A stretch of 64,000 bases of DNA from UBA3537 sp038138145 (GTDB taxonomy: Bacteria; Bacteroidota; Bacteroidia; Flavobacteriales; Flavobacteriaceae): the NCBI GenBank assembly GCA_038138145.1, contig JAYQDD010000005.1, positions 124,001 through 188,000 on the forward strand, in the 5' to 3' direction. The notes under the pieces are model-generated. The model did not search any database and was not told the DNA's origin. It saw nothing but the letters and a program-made list of their open reading frames with translations. Both the position numbers and the translations under genes were made by a program. How positions within the stretch are numbered: the stretch's first letter is position 1; each line of letters starts with the position of its first letter. Positions 24,568-33,632 of this stretch are shown here, piece after piece.

Positions 24568-27105
24568 TTATGCTTCTGTTTGTGTATCGTTTGTTGTATT
24601 TTCTGAATTCGTTGTTTCATCAGAAGTTGATGCTTCAGCATTTACATCTTCTGATTCCTCCTCTTCATCTTCTTTCATCACTTTGGCTACAGCGGCAATA
24701 GAATCATTGCCTTTAAGGTTGATGAGCTTAACGCCTTGCGTAGCACGTCCCATCACTCTTAAATCTTCTACAGCCATTCGGATAGCTATGCCAGATTTAT
24801 TGATGATCATCAAATCGTCTTCGTCCGTTACATTTTTGATCGACACCAAACTTCCTGTTTTATCGGTAATGGAAATGGTTTTTACCCCTTTTCCACCGCG
24901 GTTGGTGATGCGGTAATCTTCGAGACTAGAGCGCTTTCCGTAACCATTTTCAGACACCACCAAGATATTACTTTCCATATCATCTACAGATATCATGCCA
25001 ATTACTTCGTCGGAGTCATGTGCAAGTGTAATTCCTCGAACACCTGAGGCACCTCGACCCATTGGTCGGGTTTTGGCTTCCTCGAAACGAATAGCTTTCC
25101 CAGATTTTAAAGCGAGCATCACTTGGCTTTCTCCTGTGGTGAGCTTTGCTTCTAGTAGCTCGTCACCTTCTTTGATGGTGATGGCGTTGATTCCGTTTGT
25201 ACGTGGACGAGAATATTGTTCTAAAGAGGTTTTCTTAACTTGTCCTTTTTTGGTCGCCATAATCACATAATGCGCATTGATGTACTCCTCATCTTTTAAG
25301 TTTTGTGTACAAATAAATGCTTTGACTTTATCGTCTTGCTCAATATTGATTAAGTTTTGAATAGCGCGGCCTTTGGACGTCTTGCTGCCCTCTGGAATTT
25401 CATAAACACGCATCCAAAAACATTTTCCTTTTTGGGTAAAAAACAACATATATTGGTGGTTTGTCCCCACAAAAAGGTGTTCCAAAAAGTCTTCATTTCG
25501 AGTGGTAGAGGCCTTTTGTCCTACGCCTCCTCTGTTTTGTGTTCTGTATTCCGTCAACGAAGTCCGCTTGATGTATCCGGCATGAGAAATTGTAATCACC
25601 ACTTGCTCGTTAGGAATCATGTCCTCAATAGACAAATCGCCACCAGCATACTCAATGGTAGAACGACGTTCATCACCATATTTTTCTTTGACCACCACCA
25701 ATTCATCTTTGATGATTTGCATACGACGGTCTTTTTTGTCCAAAATATCTTTTAAATTCTCAATTGTTTTCATGAGTTCTTCGAACTCAGAACGCAATTT
25801 ATCTTGCTCTAATCCCGTAAGCTGACGCAAACGCATTTCTACAATGGCTTTGGCCTGAATTTCACTCAGCTCAAAACGCTTGATAAGTTTTTGACGGGCT
25901 TCATCTGGATTTGATGAGCCACGAATGATTGCAATGACTTCATCAATGTTATCAGAAGCAATAATCAATCCCTCAAGGATGTGTGCACGTTCTTCAGCTT
26001 TGCGCAACTCATAAGTAGTTCTGCGCACCACAACTTCATGACGATGCTCAACAAAATGATGAATCATGTCTTTAAGATTCAACATTTCTGGACGACCATT
26101 GACGAGAGCGATGTTATTAACGCTAAATGAGGATTGAAGTGCTGTATATTTAAATAATTTATTGAGCACAATGTTTGGAATAGCATCTCGTTTCAACACA
26201 TACACGATACGCATTCCGTTGCGGTCAGATTCATCACGAATGGTTGAAATTCCTTCTAGTTTTTTATCATTGACAAGATCAGCAGTTTTCTTAATCATGT
26301 CTGCTTTGTTGACTTGATATGGAATTTCACTGACAATAATGCATTCTCTCCCATTAACTTCTTCAATATTCGCCTTGGCACGGATGACCACACGACCACG
26401 TCCCGTTTTGAACGCTTCTCTCACGCCGTCATAGCCGTAAATGATTCCTCCTGTAGGAAAATCAGGTGCTTTGACATGCGTGATTAATTCATCAATTTCG
26501 ATGGCATTGTTATCGATATAGGCATTGATTCCATCTACAACTTCAGATAAGTTGTGTGGCGGCATGTTGGTGGCCATACCAACCGCTATTCCAGAAGCCC
26601 CATTAACCAACAATCCAGGGATACGTGTTGGCAAAACTGTTGGTTCTTGCAGGGTATCGTCGAAATTAAGTTTATGATCTACCGTTTCTTTATCGATATC
26701 TGCAAGCATATCTTCAGATATTTTTCGCATCCTTGCTTCCGTGTAACGCATCGCTGCAGGGCTATCGCCATCAATTGAACCAAAATTCCCTTGACCATCC
26801 ACGAGCATGTAGCGTAAACTCCACTCTTGGGCCATACGAACCATAGTGTCATACACTGAAGTATCGCCATGCGGGTGGTATTTACCAAGCACTTCTCCAA
26901 CAATTCTCGCCGATTTTTTATGTGCAGAATTTGACTTTACACCCAACTCGTGCATTCCGTACAAAACACGACGGTGAACGGGCTTTAAGCCGTCACGAAC
27001 GTCAGGTAATGCTCTTGAAACAATAACAGACATCGAATAGTCGATGTATGCCGATTTCATTTCATCCTCAATGTTTATGGGAATTAATTTTTCTCCTTCT
27101 ATCAT
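24568..27105 (-). CDS. gyrA: DNA gyrase subunit A
   Basis: 845 residues. The DNA-cleaving Tyr121 is in AAMRYTEARM, and the quinolone-determining region reads HPHGDTSVYDTMVRM (Thr82 and Ser83 where many proteobacteria have Ser-Ala). The C-terminal beta-pinwheel has several GyrA-box-like blades (NRGGVGQK, NRGGKGVK) and a tail rich in Asp, Glu, Asn and Thr from about residue 805. It forms the A2B2 gyrase with GyrB and introduces negative supercoils. Start is ATG. It diverges from clpC over a 249-bp AT-rich gap in which I see no clear promoter. Confidence 0.98.
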   Translation of the reverse strand: MIEGEKLIPINIEDEMKSAYIDYSMSVIVSRALPDVRDGLKPVHRRVLYGMHELGVKSNSAHKKSARIVGEVLGKYHPHGDTSVYDTMVRMAQEWSLRYMLVDGQGNFGSIDGDSPAAMRYTEARMRKISEDMLADIDKETVDHKLNFDDTLQEPTVLPTRIPGLLVNGASGIAVGMATNMPPHNLSEVVDGINAYIDNNAIEIDELITHVKAPDFPTGGIIYGYDGVREAFKTGRGRVVIRAKANIEEVNGRECIIVSEIPYQVNKADMIKKTADLVNDKKLEGISTIRDESDRNGMRIVYVLKRDAIPNIVLNKLFKYTALQSSFSVNNIALVNGRPEMLNLKDMIHHFVEHRHEVVVRRTTYELRKAEERAHILEGLIIASDNIDEVIAIIRGSSNPDEARQKLIKRFELSEIQAKAIVEMRLRQLTGLEQDKLRSEFEELMKTIENLKDILDKKDRRMQIIKDELVVVKEKYGDERRSTIEYAGGDLSIEDMIPNEQVVITISHAGYIKRTSLTEYRTQNRGGVGQKASTTRNEDFLEHLFVGTNHQYMLFFTQKGKCFWMRVYEIPEGSKTSKGRAIQNLINIEQDDKVKAFICTQNLKDEEYINAHYVIMATKKGQVKKTSLEQYSRPRTNGINAITIKEGDELLEAKLTTGESQVMLALKSGKAIRFEEAKTRPMGRGASGVRGITLAHDSDEVIGMISVDDMESNILVVSENGYGKRSSLEDYRITNRGGKGVKTISITDKTGSLVSIKNVTDEDDLMIINKSGIAIRMAVEDLRVMGRATQGVKLINLKGNDSIAAVAKVMKEDEEEESEDVNAEASTSDETTNSENTTNDTQTEA

Positions 27106-27354
27106 AGGTTGATTTTATTGCAATTATTATATTCAAGCTAATATAAAACAAACCTTTTTTTTGACCTCAAAAAAAGTGGTTTTTTTTAGGGTATTTTATC
27201 AACAATTTTAAGAGGTTAAGCGTTAATAAATACAAGCATAAAAATTTTGATTTTTAATAGTTTTTAATATCATTTGTAGTATCAAATTTTATTTGAGGTA
27301 TAGTTTTTGAATATTGATTTATAAAATTCGTATTTTTATACAAAATATTTTTCT

Positions 27355-29907
27355 ATGGATGACAACTTTTCACCCCGAGTTAAAGATGTGATTTCTTTCA
27401 GTAAAGAAGAAGCATTACGTCTTGGACATGATTTTATCGGAACCGAGCATTTGATGCTGGGCTTACTTCGTGATGGTCACGGCAAAGCAGTAGAAATCTT
27501 AAATGCTCTTGATATTGACCTTAGCCAACTACGTCGTAAAGTAGAAATTTTAAGCCCTGCAAACCCTAATATTGATGTTGCCGCAAATGAGAAAAAAAAT
27601 CTACACTTGACGCGACAAGCAGAACGCGCCTTAAAAACCACTTTTTTAGAGGCCAAACTTTTTCAAAGTAAATCAATCAATACCGCTCATTTGCTGCTGT
27701 GTGTTTTGAGGAATGAAAATGATCCTACTACAAAATTGCTCAACAAATTACGAGTGAATTACGACAATGTAAAAGAACAGTTCAAAAACATGATTACTAG
27801 CAGTGATGATGATTATATCGATACGCCAAAAGCAGAGTCTTTCTCCGAAGAGGAACCCACAGAAGATAAGGAAAATTTAGGTGCTTTTGGCCAAACATCA
27901 TCAACCAAAACAAACAAAAAATCTAAAACGCCTGTTTTGGATAATTTTGGACGCGACCTTACGGCCATGGCCGAAGAAGGAAAGCTTGATCCTGTGGTAG
28001 GCCGCGACAAAGAAATTCAGCGTGTTTCACAAATTTTGAGCCGAAGAAAGAAAAACAACCCTTTGCTTATTGGAGAACCTGGAGTCGGTAAATCAGCAAT
28101 CGCTGAAGGGCTTGCCAATAGAATCGTAAAACGTAAAGTTTCTCGAATTCTTTTCAACAAACGCGTAGTCACTTTAGACCTAGCGAGTTTGGTTGCAGGA
28201 ACAAAATACAGAGGCCAATTCGAAGAACGTATGAAAGCGGTCATGAATGAATTAGAAAAAAATGACGATGTGATCCTGTTCATAGACGAAATTCATACCA
28301 TTGTTGGTGCTGGTGGCGCAACAGGAAGTCTTGATGCTTCTAACATGTTTAAACCGGCTCTTGCAAGAGGAGAAATCCAATGTGTGGGCGCTACAACACT
28401 TGATGAATACAGACAACATATCGAAAAAGACGGTGCTTTGGAACGACGTTTTCAAAAAGTTATTATCGAACCAACCTCTGTTGATGAAACTATTGAGATA
28501 CTGAACAACATCAAAAATAAGTACGAAGAACACCACAATGTAGACTATACAGACGAAGCCATTGAGGCCTGTGTTAAATTGACAAGCCGCTACATGTCTG
28601 ATCGTTTTCTTCCAGACAAAGCGATTGATGCTTTGGATGAAGCTGGATCGCGTGTGCACATCACAAATATTGATGTTCCAGAACAAATTGTAGAACTCGA
28701 AACCGAACTTGAGGCCGTACGTGCAACCAAAAACTCTGTTGTCAAAAAACAAAAATATGAAGAAGCTGCAAAGCTTCGCGACGACGAGAAAAGACTAGAA
28801 AAAAGTTTGTCCGAAGCTCAAGATAAGTGGGAAGAAGAATCTAAATTAAATAGAGAAATTGTAACTGAAGAAAACGTAGCTCAAGTGGTTTCAATGATGA
28901 CTGGTATTCCAGTAAATCGGATTGCACAAACAGAAGGCAACAAGCTTTCGTTGTTGCCAGAGCTTATCAATGGAAAAGTAATTGGCCAAGACAAGGCGGT
29001 TTCTAAGGTGGTCAAAGCTATTCAAAGAAATCGTGCGGGGCTTAAAGACCCCAACAAGCCCATTGGGTCATTTATATTTTTGGGGCAAACAGGCGTTGGA
29101 AAAACACAACTGGCCAAAGTACTCGCAGGCGAATTGTTTGATAGTACCGATGCTTTAATCCGCATTGACATGAGTGAGTATATGGAAAAGTTTGCCATCT
29201 CTCGTCTGGTAGGTGCACCTCCAGGATATGTCGGTTACGAAGAAGGCGGACAACTCACTGAAAAAGTGAGGCGAAAGCCCTATGCCGTCATTCTTTTGGA
29301 TGAAATAGAAAAAGCGCATCCCGATGTATTCAATATGCTGCTTCAGGTTTTGGATGATGGATTTTTGACCGATAGTTTAGGACGCAAGATTGACTTTAGC
29401 AACACCATCATCATCATGACCTCTAATATTGGTGCTCGAAAACTAAAAGATTTCGGGACGGGTGTTGGTTTTGGTACCGCTGCTCAAAAACAGCAAGAAA
29501 GTGCAAATGCACGTGGGGTGATTGAAAATGCATTGAAAAAAGCATTTGCTCCCGAATTTTTAAACAGAATAGATGATGTTGTTGTATTCAATACCCTTGA
29601 AAAAGAAGACATTGACAAAATCATTGATATCGAATTAGCGAAACTTTTGGAGCGCATTGCAGAACTTGGATACCACTTAAAACTCAGCAAAAAAGCGCGT
29701 AGTTTTATCGCAGAGAAAGGGTTTGACAAGCAGTACGGAGCACGACCACTCAAGCGTGCCATTCAGAAGTATGTAGAAGATGCTATAGCTGAAGAAATTA
29801 TTAAATCTAATATCCAAGAAGGCGATAGTATCACTATGGATATTGGTAAAAATGATACTGAACTTAAAATCAAAATCACCAGTACCCAAAAATCTGAAGA
29901 AAAGTAA
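27355..29907 (+). CDS. clpC: ATP-dependent Clp protease ATP-binding subunit ClpC
   Basis: 850-residue Hsp100 unfoldase. Order: Clp-N repeat domain (1-145), AAA1 with Walker A GEPGVGKSAIAEG, UVR-containing middle part (YEEAAKLRDDEKRLE), AAA2 with GQTGVGKTQLAKVL, and a C-terminal ClpB-D2-small domain. A VGFG loop in AAA2 matches the ClpP-docking position, unlike the ClpB gene in this window. It feeds substrates to ClpP. A hairpin terminator follows its stop. Confidence 0.95.
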   Translation: MDDNFSPRVKDVISFSKEEALRLGHDFIGTEHLMLGLLRDGHGKAVEILNALDIDLSQLRRKVEILSPANPNIDVAANEKKNLHLTRQAERALKTTFLEAKLFQSKSINTAHLLLCVLRNENDPTTKLLNKLRVNYDNVKEQFKNMITSSDDDYIDTPKAESFSEEEPTEDKENLGAFGQTSSTKTNKKSKTPVLDNFGRDLTAMAEEGKLDPVVGRDKEIQRVSQILSRRKKNNPLLIGEPGVGKSAIAEGLANRIVKRKVSRILFNKRVVTLDLASLVAGTKYRGQFEERMKAVMNELEKNDDVILFIDEIHTIVGAGGATGSLDASNMFKPALARGEIQCVGATTLDEYRQHIEKDGALERRFQKVIIEPTSVDETIEILNNIKNKYEEHHNVDYTDEAIEACVKLTSRYMSDRFLPDKAIDALDEAGSRVHITNIDVPEQIVELETELEAVRATKNSVVKKQKYEEAAKLRDDEKRLEKSLSEAQDKWEEESKLNREIVTEENVAQVVSMMTGIPVNRIAQTEGNKLSLLPELINGKVIGQDKAVSKVVKAIQRNRAGLKDPNKPIGSFIFLGQTGVGKTQLAKVLAGELFDSTDALIRIDMSEYMEKFAISRLVGAPPGYVGYEEGGQLTEKVRRKPYAVILLDEIEKAHPDVFNMLLQVLDDGFLTDSLGRKIDFSNTIIIMTSNIGARKLKDFGTGVGFGTAAQKQQESANARGVIENALKKAFAPEFLNRIDDVVVFNTLEKEDIDKIIDIELAKLLERIAELGYHLKLSKKARSFIAEKGFDKQYGARPLKRAIQKYVEDAIAEEIIKSNIQEGDSITMDIGKNDTELKIKITSTQKSEEK

Positions 29908-29926
29908 AAACAGCTTAGTTTAGACT

Positions 29927-29954
29927 AAACCCTTGCAAAACGCAGGGTTTTTTT
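29927..29954. terminator. Terminator between clpC and hutH
   Basis: AAACCCTTGC pairs with GCAGGGTTT around a short loop and is followed by seven T. The two genes are convergent here, and the hairpin touches the hutH stop. Confidence 0.85.
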
Positions 29955-31467
29955 ATGCCTTAAAACGTTCAAAAAGCACATCATTATCAAAATTAAGTGA
30001 ACGCATATAGGTGATGGTTTTTTGTATGTCTCTGTAGAGCGGTTTGTCAGATTCTGTAAATGCAACTTCTTTTCGGTAAGACGCTAAAAACTGCATTAAA
30101 AAAGGAGAGGTTTCTGATGTGCGCAAAGACAGTGCCTGTGCAGCATTCATCAATTCAATGGCTAAAATTCGTTCTACATTCTCGACAATCTCAAATGCCT
30201 GAGTAGCGGCATTTGCCCCCATACTCACGTGGTCTTCTTGCCCATTGGAAGATACAATAGAATCTACACTCGCTGGTGTGGCCAGTTGTTTGTTGGCACT
30301 AACAATACTTGCTGCAGTATATTGAGGAATCATATAGCCTGAATTCAGTCCTGGTGATTTTACCAAAAATGATGGCAATCCACGCTGACCAGAAATCAAT
30401 TGATATGTTCGACGTTCAGAAATACTACCAAGTTCTGACATGGCAATTTTGAGAAAATCCAAACTCAAAGCTAAGGGTTGGCCATGAAAATTCCCTCCTG
30501 AGATAATTTTATCGGCATCCACAAAAATATTTGGATTATCTGAAACCGAATTAATTTCCGTTAGCACAACAGAAGAAACATGAGCCAAGGCATCTTTTGT
30601 TGCCCCATGAACTTGAGGCATACAACGAAATGAATAGGGATCCTGAACATGAATTTTATCTTGATTCATTAAAGGGCTATCTTTTAAAAAATTATTAATC
30701 CGTTGAGCCGTAAGGAGTTGTCCTTTGTGTGGTCGAACCCATTGAACTAAGGGATCGAAGGGTTCCAATCGACCACCAAAAGCGTCCAACGATAATGCGC
30801 CAACAAGGTCAGAAAAATAAGAAAGTTTATAAGATTTCAATAAACAGTGTATGGCATAAGCCGACATAAATTGAGTGCCATTAAGCAATGCGAGTCCTTC
30901 TTTGGACTGAAGTTTAACAGGATTTAAATTAAGGGCTTTTAAAACCTCTTGAGTGGGTTTTACAACGCCATTGTGCCAAAGCTCACCTTCGCCAATAAGA
31001 CACAGAGCAACGTGGGCCAAAGGCGCCAAATCCCCTGAAGCCCCCAGAGAACCTTGAGTATAAACCACAGGCAACAGATTCAAATTATAAAAATCAACAA
31101 GCCGCTGAACAGTCGAAAGATGTACTCCACTATGGCCATTGGCCAGTGATTTTATTTTAAACAAAAGCATGAGTTTCACAATGGGTTGTGGTACATAATT
31201 TCCTGTTCCACAGGCGTGAGAGCGCACCAAATTTTCTTGAAGTTGAGTCAATTGATCTGTACTGATTTGTACATCGCACAAAGAGCCAAATCCAGTATTA
31301 ATCCCATAAATTGGTTCATCTGAACGCTGCATTTTTTGATCCAAATACGTTCTGCACTTTACAATTTGTTCTTGCACCTTATCAGATAACTCAATAGAAT
31401 ACTGATTTGTAATCAAATCATTGAGGGTAGAAAAATCTAAAGGTTTGGAAGTTATTCGGTGCATCAT
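29953..31467 (-). CDS. hutH: Histidine ammonia-lyase
   Basis: 504 residues from ATG 31467 (MMHRITSKPLDFSTL); the longer frame to 31599 overlaps the divergent gene and has no family counterpart. The MIO prosthetic group forms from Ala143-Ser144-Gly145 in QGSLGASGDLAPL. Further conserved blocks are YGINTGFGSL (54-63) and QEDHVSMGANAA. The enzyme converts histidine to urocanate and ammonia. No other hut gene is beside it, so the rest of the pathway must lie elsewhere. Start sits 124 nt from the divergent DUF6314 gene. Confidence 0.94.
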   Translation of the reverse strand: MMHRITSKPLDFSTLNDLITNQYSIELSDKVQEQIVKCRTYLDQKMQRSDEPIYGINTGFGSLCDVQISTDQLTQLQENLVRSHACGTGNYVPQPIVKLMLLFKIKSLANGHSGVHLSTVQRLVDFYNLNLLPVVYTQGSLGASGDLAPLAHVALCLIGEGELWHNGVVKPTQEVLKALNLNPVKLQSKEGLALLNGTQFMSAYAIHCLLKSYKLSYFSDLVGALSLDAFGGRLEPFDPLVQWVRPHKGQLLTAQRINNFLKDSPLMNQDKIHVQDPYSFRCMPQVHGATKDALAHVSSVVLTEINSVSDNPNIFVDADKIISGGNFHGQPLALSLDFLKIAMSELGSISERRTYQLISGQRGLPSFLVKSPGLNSGYMIPQYTAASIVSANKQLATPASVDSIVSSNGQEDHVSMGANAATQAFEIVENVERILAIELMNAAQALSLRTSETSPFLMQFLASYRKEVAFTESDKPLYRDIQKTITYMRSLNFDNDVLFERFKA

Positions 31468-31544
31468 TAGGCTTAAGGAATCTCTCAAAATTGCATTTTT
31501 AAACGAATATTTCCAAATATTTAATGCAATTAATTTATTATGTC

Positions 31545-31552
31545 TAATTTTG
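31545..31552 (+). promoter_or_regulatory. Candidate -7 box upstream of the DUF6314 gene
   Basis: TAATTTTG matches TAnnTTTG 38 nt before the ATG at 31591. No convincing -33 box was seen. Confidence 0.3.
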
Positions 31553-31590
31553 AAAATCATGCCGCTTCCAGCGTTTAAGAAAAAAATCAA

Positions 31591-32046
31591 GTGCATCATT
31601 CTTCAAAAAAAAAGACGAATTCTTCTATTTTAAATGACCTTACTGGCCAATGGCGTCTTAAACGGTCTTACGACAACGGATCTAAAGTTAGTGGTACTGC
31701 TGATTTTATAAAAAAAAACACATCAGAATTTGAATACAGCGAAAAAGGTATAATGACTTTGTCGGATGGAAAAAAACTACAATCCAACCGAAAATACATC
31801 TACAAACCAAGCCCAGACGGGTTTGCGGTATATTTTTTTGAAACGCCTACAAAATTATTTCAAAACATTGTTTTGAACAATGAAAACGGAACATTACGCG
31901 CACAGGCCACACACTTTTGTGCTCAAGACGTTTATGCCTCCTCCTACGCGTTCTACCCCGATGGGCATTTTGAAATTATCCATGTGGTTCGCGGACCAAA
32001 AAAAACCTATACGTCGAAGACTATTTTTAGAAAAATCACAGAATAA
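31591..32046 (+). CDS. DUF6314 family protein
   Basis: 151 residues, no signal peptide. The pattern LTGQWRLKRSYDNGSKVSGTA then KYIYKPSPDGFAVYF and THFCAQDVYASSYAF matches DUF6314, a small beta-barrel-like family of unknown function. It diverges from hutH, sharing a 124-bp gap, and precedes the TlpA-like gene by 53 nt. Confidence 0.8.
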   Translation: MHHSSKKKTNSSILNDLTGQWRLKRSYDNGSKVSGTADFIKKNTSEFEYSEKGIMTLSDGKKLQSNRKYIYKPSPDGFAVYFFETPTKLFQNIVLNNENGTLRAQATHFCAQDVYASSYAFYPDGHFEIIHVVRGPKKTYTSKTIFRKITE

Positions 32047-32056
32047 AAAAAAACTT

Positions 32057-32064
32057 TATATTTG
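32057..32064 (+). promoter_or_regulatory. Candidate -7 box of the TlpA-like gene
   Basis: TATATTTG matches TAnnTTTG, 35 nt before the ATG at 32100. No TTTG -33 box is visible in the A-rich upstream sequence. Confidence 0.35.
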
Positions 32065-32099
32065 TTATAATATTTATTTTTAACCCTAAAACATAAATC

Positions 32100-33137
32100 A
32101 TGAAAAATACCTATGTACTTTCACTCTTTATAGGCGTCCTAATTTTTGGTTGTCAAAAACCAAAGGATTTTGCCGAACTTTCAGGAAAAATCACTCATCC
32201 AAACTCAGACAGTATTGTTGTCAGTAATAGAGATGGATACATAAAAGTCATTTCCGTCCAGAGCGATGGAACCTTTTCGGATACACTAAAGGTTGAAGAA
32301 GGCCGCTACAGTTTTTACGATGGCGGTGAATATGGAACAATTTTCTTAAAAAATGGAAACTCCACCTCTTTTACGTTAGATACCAAAGAATTTGATGAAA
32401 CCCTCAAGTTTAAAGGCGATGACGCCGACAAAAGTAATTTTCTTATTGCATACGCTTTACTTCAAGAAAAATACCTAAACGCTGAACTTTTATATCAAAG
32501 TCCGGAAGAAGTTAAAAATACTTTCAATAAACTAAGAGCAGATTACGAATCTTTAAAATCTGATTATTCATCTATTGAAAGCGAATATTTTTTGAAAGAC
32601 GATGAAAGATTTGATAAAATGAAAAAGAGTTATTTGGAATATTATGAAAGTCAAAATGCGCTTAAAAAAGAACTCGCTGGTAAACCGTCTCCAACTTTTA
32701 AAAATTATGAAAACTATAACGGAGGAACCTCATCCTTAAAAGATTTTAGAGGAAAATATGTGTACATCGATGTTTGGGCAACGTGGTGTGGTCCGTGTAA
32801 AGTTGAAATTCCTTATCTAAAAAAAATAGAACAAAAATTTCATGACAAAAATATTGAATTCATCAGTATTTCTGTAGACGATGCCCGCCGTAGTGGTACA
32901 ATGGCAAAAGCATACAAGGATTGGCGCGCCATGGTGAAAGACAAAAACCTAACGGGTACACAACTCATCACAGGCAATGGATGGGACGTAGATTTCATAA
33001 AAAAATATAAGATTGATAAGACGGGGATTCCAAGATTTATTCTCATTGACCCTAAAGGAAATATCATCGACCCAGATGCTCCGCGTCCATCAAGTACTAA
33101 GCTCAACAAGATTCTTGAGGATTTATTAGGCGCTTAA
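32100..33137 (+). CDS. TlpA-like thiol-disulfide oxidoreductase lipoprotein
   Basis: 345 residues. The signal ends VLIFGCQKP, a lipobox. Residues about 25-190 are a DUF4369-like N-terminal region; about 200-345 are a thioredoxin fold with active site WATWCGPCKVEIP and cis-Pro in KTGIPRFILID. It probably reduces or isomerises disulfides in the envelope, as in cytochrome c maturation; substrate unknown. It converges with ytxJ, the two stop codons overlapping by 4 nt. Confidence 0.9.
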   Translation: MKNTYVLSLFIGVLIFGCQKPKDFAELSGKITHPNSDSIVVSNRDGYIKVISVQSDGTFSDTLKVEEGRYSFYDGGEYGTIFLKNGNSTSFTLDTKEFDETLKFKGDDADKSNFLIAYALLQEKYLNAELLYQSPEEVKNTFNKLRADYESLKSDYSSIESEYFLKDDERFDKMKKSYLEYYESQNALKKELAGKPSPTFKNYENYNGGTSSLKDFRGKYVYIDVWATWCGPCKVEIPYLKKIEQKFHDKNIEFISISVDDARRSGTMAKAYKDWRAMVKDKNLTGTQLITGNGWDVDFIKKYKIDKTGIPRFILIDPKGNIIDPDAPRPSSTKLNKILEDLLGA

Positions 33138-33511
33138 TTCAGAAAACTGGAAAGTTGAAGGGAATTGACTTGCTCATGTGAAGCATGAGCAACCACTTTT
33201 CCGTTTTTGATGACCAAAAGTTGAGGCGATTGGTGAGTAACTTCCAATTGCTGTGCAATTGCGTTTGAAATAGCACGATAGCTCAGTAGGTCTAAATACC
33301 AAGCACCGAAATCTTGCTCGGAAAAACTGTATGAACCCATAAACTCATTCAACACAAACCGACTAATACTACAACGCGTGGAGTGTTTAAAAATGAGTTG
33401 TGGAACTGTAAATGAAGTCGCCATCAGTGCCTCAAACTGCGCCATGGTTTCTAAGTTTGAACCAGGCCAATCCATTGTTTTATTCTTTAAAAATCCATCA
33501 AATAACCCCAT
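33134..33511 (-). CDS. ytxJ: Bacillithiol system redox-active protein YtxJ
   Basis: 125 residues of the YtxJ/DUF2847 family, a monothiol thioredoxin fold tied to bacillithiol redox. The single active-site Cys47 lies in IFKHSTRCSISRFV, where dithiol thioredoxins have CxxC. The family pattern VTHQSPQLLVIKNGKV (cis-Pro) is present. Overlaps the TlpA-like gene tail to tail by 4 nt, so there is probably no spacer for a terminator. Confidence 0.88.
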   Translation of the reverse strand: MGLFDGFLKNKTMDWPGSNLETMAQFEALMATSFTVPQLIFKHSTRCSISRFVLNEFMGSYSFSEQDFGAWYLDLLSYRAISNAIAQQLEVTHQSPQLLVIKNGKVVAHASHEQVNSLQLSSFLN

Positions 33512-33632
33512 AATTATAGCTGTTTAGCATTAGAAACATGACTAAATGTCTGTTTTTTAGTTAAAAATATGTCGATTTGTCTGAAGTTTTGCTATGGTAA
33601 GAAAATTGAGCAAAGCATCAAAAAAACCCATT

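Noticed and set aside
28252..28752. 166-codon frame opposite clpC
   Set aside because: Cys- and Phe-rich antisense translation of a conserved AAA domain; no start context, and the sense frame is a full-length ClpC.
33594..33632. N-terminal extension of clpB
   Set aside because: Thirteen basic residues without family match; ATG 33633 is the conserved start.
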